Shown here: in pieces, positions 1 to 5,285 of the stretch
Layout of the letters: every line of letters starts with the position of its first letter
Position numbering within the stretch: the first letter of the stretch is position 1
DNA from: an uncultured Eggerthella sp.
GTDB lineage: Bacteria; Actinomycetota; Coriobacteriia; Coriobacteriales; Eggerthellaceae
NCBI GenBank assembly: GCA_900553605.1
Contig: USDX01000022.1
Location: 1 to 15,055, forward strand
DNA: 15,055 nucleotides
Reading direction: 5' to 3'
Notes under the pieces: model-generated
What the model saw: the letters and a program-made list of their open reading frames with translations, nothing else
Told to the model about the DNA's origin: nothing
Database searches by the model: none
Program-made: the position numbers and the translations under genes

Positions 1-45
1 CGAAAGTACTGCGGTGCAGTCCGTGGGAGGATAGGCCGTTCCGCT
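1..45 (+). rRNA. rrf: 5S ribosomal RNA, 3' end only
   Basis: The first 45 bases resemble the 3' third of bacterial 5S rRNA: a GTACTGC...GCAGTCC helix, then GTGGGAGGATAGGCCGTTCCGC, the counterpart of GAGAGTAGG...CGTTGCC in other bacteria. The 5' part lies outside the window, so the closing helix cannot be checked and the exact 3' end is approximate. The downstream tRNAs have their own promoter, so this is probably the tail of an rRNA operon. Call based on pattern similarity only. Confidence 0.72.
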
Positions 46-72
46 CATGCAGGGCATTTGACCCAAACAAAT

Positions 73-88
73 CTGAGATTCGTCTCAG
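73..88 (+). terminator. Short hairpin after the 5S rRNA
   Basis: CTGAGA and TCTCAG form a 6-bp stem closed by a TTCG tetraloop, a very stable RNA loop. There is no following T run, so this is more likely a 3' end or processing hairpin of the rRNA transcript than a classical intrinsic terminator. Confidence 0.4.
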
Positions 89-103
89 CGGTTAAGATTT
101 ATC

Positions 104-132
104 TTGATATTCTTAATAGAGTCTGGGATAAT
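104..132 (+). promoter_or_regulatory. Sigma-A type promoter for the tRNA-Val genes
   Basis: A -35 box TTGATA (104-109) and a -10 box GATAAT (127-132) are separated by exactly 17 bases. Each box differs from consensus at one position. Transcription would start near 139, about ten bases before the first mature tRNA base at 150. The tRNAs can therefore be made independently of the rRNA operon. Confidence 0.8.
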
Positions 133-149
133 ACTTAATCGTGACATAT

Positions 150-224
150 GGGAGATTGGCGCAGCGGGAGCGCAGTTGCCTTACAAGCAAACGGTCACAG
201 GTTCAAATCCTGTATCTCCCACCA
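150..224 (+). tRNA. tRNA-Val (anticodon TAC)
   Basis: A full 75-nt cloverleaf with an encoded CCA end. The acceptor stem is GGGAGAT/ATCTCCC, the D stem GCGC/GCGC, the anticodon loop CTTACAA with anticodon TAC, and the T arm ACAGG-TTCAAAT-CCTGT. It reads the Val codon GTA and, by wobble, others of the Val box. The bottom anticodon-stem pair (27:43) is a G-A mismatch. The gene is followed by a hairpin with a T run and then by a second Val tRNA. Confidence 0.95.
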
Positions 225-232
225 TTAATTAC

Positions 233-258
233 ATGCCACGCTTATGCGTGGCATTTTT
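233..258 (+). terminator. Intrinsic terminator between the two tRNA genes
   Basis: A 9-bp perfect stem, ATGCCACGC (233-241) with GCGTGGCAT (246-254), has a TTAT loop and is followed by TTTT. It lies 8 bases after the first tRNA. No separate promoter is evident before the second tRNA, so the hairpin may be a partial terminator or a processing signal in a joint transcript. Confidence 0.65.
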
Positions 259-263
259 ATTTC

Positions 264-338
264 GGGCGTTTAGCTCAGCGGGAGAGCACTTCCTTCACAC
301 GGAAGGGGTCATCGGTTCAATCCCGGTAACGCCCACCA
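264..338 (+). tRNA. tRNA-Val (anticodon CAC)
   Basis: A full 75-nt cloverleaf with encoded CCA. The acceptor stem is GGGCGTT/AACGCCC, the D stem GCTC/GAGC, the anticodon arm CTTCC-TTCACAC-GGAAG with anticodon CAC, and the T arm ATCGG-TTCAATC-CCGGT. It reads the Val codon GTG. Together with the TAC isoacceptor upstream it forms a two-gene Val cluster that probably shares the promoter at 104-132. Confidence 0.95.
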
Positions 339-349
339 TTGAATAAGTT

Positions 350-376
350 GCCGAGGTTTTGCGCCTCGGCTTTTTT
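350..376 (+). terminator. Intrinsic terminator of the tRNA-Val cluster
   Basis: A 7-bp stem GCCGAGG (350-356)/CCTCGGC (364-370) has a 7-nt loop and is followed directly by TTTTTT. It begins 11 bases after the CCA of the second tRNA. Confidence 0.9.
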
Positions 377-377
377 A

Positions 378-428
378 TTCAGCAAGGCAGTCGATGCCGA
401 AGACCAGGACGGCATGATGATCTATTGA
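378..428 (+). pseudogene. Relic 3' end of an InlB-repeat surface-protein gene
   Basis: Read from 378, this stretch encodes FSKAVDAEDQDGMMIY followed by TGA. The intact surface protein at 2887-3993 contains FSKAVEDEDQDGVVAYY. The DNA agrees too: 17 identical bases, a four-base difference, then 14 identical bases before the sequences diverge. There is no start codon or ribosome binding site, and the match starts right at the T run of the tRNA terminator. The simplest reading is a decayed duplicate or deletion remnant of a paralogous surface-protein gene whose body has been lost. No function is likely. Confidence 0.6.
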
Positions 429-485
429 AGCCTCCCTACTTCCGGTCCGTTTCTAACTTAACCTTGTTTAAGTGCGGCATGCTGT

Positions 486-1553
486 TTAGACGAGCCTGGA
501 TAGCTCTTTGTGTAGGCCTCTGACGCTGAAGCGCTCTTCTTGATATGGTTTGATTCCCATATCGGCAAGCTTTAGTAATTTGCCAACTGGAACGTCTGGC
601 TTAATTTGTGGCTCTTCTTTCGTCTTAATTAGGTAAGGCGATTCGTTGATCCTTGAAGCAAGCTGATAGGGTGTTTCAAGCGTGAGCAGCAAATGCATTA
701 TGCTGCAGAGAGCATAGGTATCGATTGTTTCTGAATATCGAAGTCCTTCAATGCCCTCTACATCGCGGGTGAGCATTTCAGGTGGGGCGTATTCAATTGT
801 TCCGAATCGCCAGATGCCGTATTGAGCAGTGGTAAATGGGGAATCTGCTTCAATGTACGAAGCGCTTCCGAGGTCAACGAGGCATATATCAAAACAGCAT
901 GAATCTACTTGTTGCTGAAGACTTGCTCTTTCTGTTCTGATAATGATGTTGCGCGGTGATAAATCACGGTGCACGAAAGCGCCCTCGAGCGATTGAGCAT
1001 TGAGGAGCGTTTTCAGGACTGCCTTGGCAATTGCGGCAACCGTGATAGGCTCGATCCCAGCGAAGGTACCAATATCTACGTGGGGAAGCAGTTCCGTTGC
1101 TGCTGCCAGCGTAATTCCTTTAACGTATTCCCTGATGATGACTGGCTTGCCCTTGGCGTTCCCTAGCCCAAACACGCGGGGAAACCCCTTTAAATGTGAA
1201 ACCGCTAATGAACTGCGATATTCTTCCAGGGTAAGCTTTTTTTGAACCTCTTCGTATTTTTGCAGTGCTTCTTGAGAGGTTTTCTTGTGCTTCATTGCCC
1301 CAAAGGTGTCTTCGTAGAACAAAGGGGACTTCAGTGCGTAGCATTCATTGAGCGTGTTGTAGGCTTTGCGCAGAACCATGCTAGCGGAATACTGGTTTTC
1401 GTTTTCAAGGAGGAACGTCATAAAACGACGACTTGTTTCTTCCTTTGTATGGTTTGGGTCCACGAAAGCGGGCGTAAAGGAATCCAGGGAGAGAATAGAT
1501 ACTTGTTGTTCTGATTGGTTATTGAGCCCGAAGCATGGGTCAACTGAATCCAA
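486..1553 (-). CDS. Serine/threonine protein kinase-like protein
   Basis: A 355-residue protein with the signature of eukaryotic-type kinases: catalytic loop HRDLSPRN (H195, D197, N202), metal-binding DLG (227-229) in place of DFG, GTIEYAPPE activation-segment end (251-259), the helix-F Asp in DTYALCS (D278) and a late conserved Arg (R341). The ATP-lysine is probably K75 in YALK, paired with E110 or E111. The usual glycine-rich loop before K75 is not recognisable (residues 56-66 have no glycine), so nucleotide binding may be altered. No transmembrane segment or PASTA repeat is seen, so it is probably cytoplasmic. The start is TTG, supported by AGAAGGG five bases upstream; an ATG just upstream is in another frame. 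It lies about 100 bases after an FHA-domain gene on the same strand, a natural phosphothreonine-reading partner. Kinase activity is inferred from catalytic residues. Confidence 0.85.
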   Translation of the reverse strand: MDSVDPCFGLNNQSEQQVSILSLDSFTPAFVDPNHTKEETSRRFMTFLLENENQYSASMVLRKAYNTLNECYALKSPLFYEDTFGAMKHKKTSQEALQKYEEVQKKLTLEEYRSSLAVSHLKGFPRVFGLGNAKGKPVIIREYVKGITLAAATELLPHVDIGTFAGIEPITVAAIAKAVLKTLLNAQSLEGAFVHRDLSPRNIIIRTERASLQQQVDSCCFDICLVDLGSASYIEADSPFTTAQYGIWRFGTIEYAPPEMLTRDVEGIEGLRYSETIDTYALCSIMHLLLTLETPYQLASRINESPYLIKTKEEPQIKPDVPVGKLLKLADMGIKPYQEERFSVRGLHKELSRLV

Positions 1554-1578
1554 AACTGCCCTTCTTTCATACAGTGTG

Positions 1579-1588
1579 ATTGATCAAT
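1579..1588. promoter_or_regulatory. Palindrome upstream of the kinase gene
   Basis: ATTGATCAAT is a 10-bp perfect palindrome 25 bases upstream of the kinase TTG start. Its position fits an operator, but no factor can be named. Confidence 0.25.
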
Positions 1589-1611
1589 ACTGCAATCTGA
1601 TGAGCCATAAA

Positions 1612-1623
1612 TGTTGCGCAACA
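1612..1623. promoter_or_regulatory. Candidate operator TGTTGCGCAACA upstream of the kinase
   Basis: A 12-bp perfect palindrome lies in the gap between the FHA and kinase genes. Its 10-bp core, GTTGCGCAAC, recurs at 2778-2787 in front of the surface-protein gene. The two copies in regulatory positions suggest a shared binding protein; this is inference. Confidence 0.35.
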
Positions 1624-1667
1624 AGGTAATGGGCCTACGTAACCAGTTAACTTTCAACCGGCGATTT

Positions 1668-2597
1668 TCAGAATGAGAAACCTCGTTGTTTCGCCCAAGC
1701 AGAGGGTGTCGCCGTGACTGATTTTGACGGGGGGGGGTACTGTTCATTAGCCGAATCGCGTGGTTCTACTACGGTGATTGATTTGTCGGCTCCTGAAATT
1801 AGAGTAGTGACGTTTGTCGATCCTAGCCCCTGCGCGTACCAGGTTTTTCCGTCTTTGAAAATCCGAAGGTGTTCTCGAGATACATCGATATCGACATCGT
1901 TGATGTTTTGGCTTCCCGTTGCGAGAAGGCCAATGATGGTTCCCTCTTCAGAAGTGGAAAGTGGGTATATGGGGGAACAGGCAACCTCGTTGTCGATTCT
2001 GATGAGTCCGAGCCTAGTGGGCTTGTCGGCGCATTTAACTACACGATCTGGGTGTGCCAGTGCTGGCTTGAGTGTTGAAAACGTAAACGAAAGCTTCTTT
2101 TCCATGAAACTACGTGTAGTTTTTGCCGCAACTTCGGGGTTTGCGAGGCATCCCGTAATCAGAAACATCATCACCAGAAGAACGGCCTTATCGGATATCT
2201 CAGGCATAGGGGATGCGTTGATTCTGCGAATGGCGTTGGTGTACAGATTTCCATCAAGGGAATAGTGCCTGAGGAGGGCTCCCATATCCCTTGCCGCTGC
2301 ACCGCCGTAGTGCTCTATAACTTCGTGGTATGCGCAGGGTTTGGCTAGATTGGAAACGATTCTGCTTGTAATTGTTTGCGCACTTTGATGGAAATCGCCA
2401 AAAAACTCAGGATGAACCTGACTTGGGGTTGCGTGAACGATCTGCCTTGACAAAAAGGTTCTTTCGTTGATTCGATCACGGGGTGCATCATTGCCGCACA
2501 GGGTTTGCTCGGTAAGGAGCTCGCTTGCAGCCTCTTTATTGGTGATGCCGCCAAAGCTGCGTAGATCAGAGTACATATAGGAACTAGGTGTGTGCAT
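1668..2597 (-). CDS. FHA-domain protein, frameshifted at a poly-C run
   Basis: As read, 309 residues. Residues 1-195 match no family I recognise and include a hydrophobic stretch at 138-150. The FHA domain occupies about 196 to the end, with SREH (240-243) and GSTN (259-262), the two phosphothreonine-binding signatures (usually SxxH and STNG). After ...EPRDSANEQYPPP the frame runs into an unrelated tail ending KQRGFSF. This change falls at nine consecutive C (1729-1737 on the plus strand). With ten C, or seven, the frame continues as VKISHGDTLCLGET then RFLILKIAG and stops at 1654: exactly the final GD-x-L-x-(L/I)-G strands of an FHA domain. The full protein would be about 314 residues. Start: ATG with AAGGA five bases upstream. 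Probably co-transcribed with the kinase gene. Either a phase-variable switch or a homopolymer error. Confidence 0.85.
   Translation of the reverse strand: MHTPSSYMYSDLRSFGGITNKEAASELLTEQTLCGNDAPRDRINERTFLSRQIVHATPSQVHPEFFGDFHQSAQTITSRIVSNLAKPCAYHEVIEHYGGAAARDMGALLRHYSLDGNLYTNAIRRINASPMPEISDKAVLLVMMFLITGCLANPEVAAKTTRSFMEKKLSFTFSTLKPALAHPDRVVKCADKPTRLGLIRIDNEVACSPIYPLSTSEEGTIIGLLATGSQNINDVDIDVSREHLRIFKDGKTWYAQGLGSTNVTTLISGADKSITVVEPRDSANEQYPPPSKSVTATPSAWAKQRGFSF
1729..1737. repeat. Nine-base G/C homopolymer inside the FHA gene
   Basis: Nine G on the plus strand (nine C in the coding strand) lie where the FHA reading frame switches. Tracts of this length are prone to slippage. Ten or seven C would give a complete FHA domain; nine C gives a truncated one with a foreign tail. 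Confidence 0.8.
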
Positions 2598-2668
2598 CTA
2601 TATCCTTGTCCGGTGCGCAATGTCCTTACAGGTTGAAGCAATATAAAACAGTTGCTGCCAGTCCGATA

Positions 2669-2694
2669 CTCGTATTTTAACGCAGAAATACGAG
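2669..2694. promoter_or_regulatory. 9-bp inverted repeat in the divergent intergenic region
   Basis: CTCGTATTT (2669-2677) and AAATACGAG (2686-2694) are perfect inverted arms with an 8-base spacer, lying 72 bases upstream of the FHA gene start. The size and spacing suit a dimeric repressor or activator site. No T run follows on either strand, so it is not an intrinsic terminator. Confidence 0.4.
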
Positions 2695-2777
2695 GTCAAA
2701 GGCATTATTTTCGAATTGTTTTAACAGGTAAACCTCTCCGTTGTGCATGTTTTGCGCTAAAGGAATTAGTGGCTGAT

Positions 2778-2810
2778 GTTGCGCAACGGATCTTTTCAAA
2801 ACTGCAGTTT
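2778..2810. promoter_or_regulatory. Palindrome pair upstream of the surface-protein gene
   Basis: GTTGCGCAAC (2778-2787) repeats the core of the kinase-upstream palindrome, and AAACTGCAGTTT (2799-2810) is a 12-bp perfect palindrome 11 bases later. Both lie 76-110 bases before the surface-protein start. No convincing -35/-10 pair could be assigned for this gene. Confidence 0.3.
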
Positions 2811-2886
2811 CATAACCAATGCATAAAAAAGTTAAGTAGCCTGATGCGTTACGGCGTGGGCTAATGCAGTGCGAAAAGGAGAATAA

Positions 2887-3993
2887 ATGAAGGATTTGCG
2901 TTCTAAGAAAGCGATTGCGGCAAGCCTAAGCTTGACGCTTGCTCTTGGTAGCGTGCCTGCAGTAGCATTGGCCGATAATGCCGATGAGAATGGTGAGGGC
3001 ACTACTTCCGAGCAGTCTTCCCAAGCTGAATTTGTTTTCTCGGCAAATGGTGGGCAGTTCGCCGATGGCAGCATCAGTGCATCCGTCATGGGAAACGAAG
3101 GTGGAAGCGTTGACGCTCCTACGCCTACCTACGCAGGCTATACCTTCAAGGGTTGGTACTCTCTGTCCAACATGGACGGTATCCCTGAAGACTATCAGCA
3201 GTATTACAGGCTCGATCCTTCTTCCGCCAAGGCAGGCAGCTGGTTTGCTGCATGGGAAAAGAACGCAGACCAGAACGACCATGCCGTGACGTACGTCGCT
3301 AACGGCGGCCAGTTCGCCACCGGCGAGACCTCCCAGCAGGGCCTCACCGACTCCGACGGCATGATGCGCCAGCCCATGGCCCCCACCCGCGAGGGCTACA
3401 CCTTCGACGGCTGGTACTGGCACGCTGACTACTCCGGCTACACCGACGAGCAGAAGGCCGCCGACAAGGTGGACTTCTCCCAGCCCGTGCAGTCCGACGT
3501 GAACATCTACGCCCAGTGGACCAAGAACGCTGATGCTCAGGCTGAACAGATCACAGTCAAGTTCGTCGACAACTTCAACCAGACCGAATCTTCCACCGAG
3601 GTCAAGAAGGGCGAAGCTGTTGCCAAGCCTGCCGATCCCACCTATGATGGCTGGACCTTCGAGGGCTGGTCTTCCACCCTCAAGGATGACGAGGGCAATT
3701 GGGAGTACACTCCCGTTGACTTCAGCAAGGCAGTCGAGGATGAAGACCAGGACGGTGTGGTAGCCTATTACGCCTTCTACTCCGAAAACCAGGCTGCTGC
3801 GGACGACGCCGCTAATGGTGAAGAAGCTGCGGAACAGGAAGCTGCCGGTGATGACTCCGAGGCAGCGGATGAATCGAGCATTGCTCCTCAGACCGGTGAC
3901 GCTACCAACGTTGCTGCGGTCGCTGGCATTGGCGGTATTGCGGGCCTCCTTGCTGCAGCTGCTGCACTGCTTCGTCGCCGTCGCAACAACTAA
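2887..3993 (+). CDS. InlB-repeat cell-wall-anchored surface protein
   Basis: 368 residues. A signal peptide (basic MKDLRSKK, hydrophobic core, cleavage after about A29) is followed by three InlB/Listeria-Bacteroides-type repeats at about 47-125, 131-213 and 220-303, carrying the family hallmarks GYTFxGWY and FxGW plus YAQW or its variants. An acidic Ala/Glu-rich linker (304-330) leads to the sorting signal APQTGD (333-338), a hydrophobic segment and a RRRR tail. Sortase should anchor it to peptidoglycan. In other proteins such repeats act as stalks or adhesive modules; the ligand here is unknown. The ATG follows AAGGAG at good spacing. The middle repeat (codons 139-213) ends in G or C in all but one codon, unlike the flanking repeats, which suggests recombination with a GC-richer donor. 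A relic of a paralogue lies at 378-428. Confidence 0.92.
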   Translation: MKDLRSKKAIAASLSLTLALGSVPAVALADNADENGEGTTSEQSSQAEFVFSANGGQFADGSISASVMGNEGGSVDAPTPTYAGYTFKGWYSLSNMDGIPEDYQQYYRLDPSSAKAGSWFAAWEKNADQNDHAVTYVANGGQFATGETSQQGLTDSDGMMRQPMAPTREGYTFDGWYWHADYSGYTDEQKAADKVDFSQPVQSDVNIYAQWTKNADAQAEQITVKFVDNFNQTESSTEVKKGEAVAKPADPTYDGWTFEGWSSTLKDDEGNWEYTPVDFSKAVEDEDQDGVVAYYAFYSENQAAADDAANGEEAAEQEAAGDDSEAADESSIAPQTGDATNVAAVAGIGGIAGLLAAAAALLRRRRNN

Positions 3994-4036
3994 TTAATGC
4001 AATACGCTGTCCGTTTGAGGCAGAAGTACTGGCAGG

Positions 4037-4073
4037 CGAATGGACTGGGTTATTCCCGGTCCATTCGTTTTTT
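4037..4073 (+). terminator. Intrinsic terminator of the surface-protein gene
   Basis: CGAATGGAC (4037-4045) pairs with GTCCATTCG (4059-4067); three inner G-C pairs and one T-G wobble extend the stem to 13 bp around a TTATT loop. TTTTTT follows. Confidence 0.93.
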
Positions 4074-4142
4074 AGTGGGAGAATGAGACAAACCTGTTTC
4101 TTGAGTTTGCGTTTGACCGCATCGCGCGTGAAGGGAGTAGCT

Positions 4143-4937
4143 ATGGCGTTTGTTCTTGGGCTAGCTCAGTGCTGTCATCCTGAAGAAGGCGGCACTGAAG
4201 CTGTTTTGGAAATGGCCGAACAGTGGTGCGCTGAAGCATCTCTTTGCGGGGTGGACATCTTGGTGTTTCCTGAGTCGCTCATGACCCGCTATGAGCTGAA
4301 CAAGCAGTCGTTTGCTTCCGAAGCCGAGCCGATAGACGGGCCGTTCTGCTGTGGCATGGATGCCCTTGCGGCGCGTTATGGTCTTTGGCTTGTGTACACC
4401 GTGAACGAGCGAAAAGATGAAGGGAACCCCTTCAATACAGCAGTCGTAACAGGCAGCGACGGTGTAAAGCGCGGGGCGTATCGAAAGGTGCACCTGTTCG
4501 ACACTGATTTCACCAAGGAGTCCGATCGAATGGCAGCGGGCTCTGCGCTGTTCGAGCCCATTGATACTCCCTTCGGCCGCATCGGTCTTTCCATCTGCTA
4601 CGACTTGCGTTTTCCAGAGGTGGCGCGCTTTGCGGCAACGCGTGGATGCCGGTTGCTGGTTAATCCGGCCGCCTGGGTGGATGGCCGCTTGAAGGCGGAG
4701 CAATGGCGCACCCTTCTTTCGGCGCGAGCCATTGAAAATGAGATCTTCGTTGCGGGCTTAAGTCGCGTTGATAAGGGCTACATCGGGCAAAGCGCCGTGT
4801 TCGGGCCTGATGGCGTGATGCTTGCTGGCGGTGGCGTTCGCGAGGAATTGGTTACTGCCCGTATAGACCTTTCGGTGATTGACCAGGTTCGTGCAGCCAT
4901 GCCCGTCCTCGACCATCGCAGACCAGAACTTTACTAG
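4143..4937 (+). CDS. Carbon-nitrogen hydrolase (Nit/omega-amidase type)
   Basis: 264 residues, normal for the nitrilase superfamily. The Glu-Lys-Cys triad is visible: E44 in VFPES, K115 in YRKVHLFD and C152 in LSICYDLRFPE. The last two motifs and the terminal RRPELY resemble the Nit2/YafV branch, which hydrolyses small amides such as alpha-ketoglutaramate; the substrate here is not proven. It is probably cytoplasmic, with no signal peptide. I chose the ATG at 4143 because AAGGGAG sits five bases upstream; an in-frame ATG at 4083 lies just behind the preceding terminator, lacks a site and would add 20 atypical residues. It seems monocistronic: a terminator precedes it and a palindromic repeat starts at the last base of its TAG stop codon. 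Confidence 0.9.
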   Translation: MAFVLGLAQCCHPEEGGTEAVLEMAEQWCAEASLCGVDILVFPESLMTRYELNKQSFASEAEPIDGPFCCGMDALAARYGLWLVYTVNERKDEGNPFNTAVVTGSDGVKRGAYRKVHLFDTDFTKESDRMAAGSALFEPIDTPFGRIGLSICYDLRFPEVARFAATRGCRLLVNPAAWVDGRLKAEQWRTLLSARAIENEIFVAGLSRVDKGYIGQSAVFGPDGVMLAGGGVREELVTARIDLSVIDQVRAAMPVLDHRRPELY

Positions 4938-5071
4938 TGGGAATATAGGGGCAGGTACCATTTTCCCACTAGGCAAGGCTGGGGGGGTCGCCCGGCAACT
5001 CCATACGATTAGTGCGGGCAGCGCCTCAAAGCTGAAAGTGGGAAAATGGTACCTGTCCCTATATTCCCCAC
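4937..5071. repeat. REPIN-like inverted-repeat element, copy 1
   Basis: The left unit, 4937-4969, runs from GTGGGAATATAGGGGCAGG to TTTTCCCAC. The right unit, 5038-5071, is its inverted copy with one extra C. Each unit is itself an imperfect palindrome (GTGGGAA/TTCCCAC ends, GGTACC centre). The 68-base spacer is unlike those of the other two copies and holds a run of seven G. The first base of the element is the final G of the hydrolase stop codon. Two inverted units starting with GTGG recall REP pairs mobilised by RAYT transposases; that link is inference. Confidence 0.88.
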
Positions 5072-5285
5072 ATTGCCGTTTCAACAAACTGGGCCGATCG
5101 TTTGGTTTTTTACCGCGTAGTATGGAATCGGCGTGTATGGGGCTTTCTTCGCGGATTCATACTCAAGATCCGTCGTGATGGGGCATAAAATCACACTACT
5201 TACTAAATAAAACATATGGGAGCCAACGGGTTCCCTTTGGCACTCGCCCGAAACCTACTTCAATTGCACTATTAAGGGAGTTGCT

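Noticed and set aside
104..346. Open frames over the two tRNA genes
   Set aside because: They read through the tRNA cloverleaves and terminators; these are RNA genes.
4083..4142. Upstream ATG of the carbon-nitrogen hydrolase
   Set aside because: It lies ten bases after a terminator, lacks a ribosome binding site and adds 20 residues absent from the family; 4143 has a good site.
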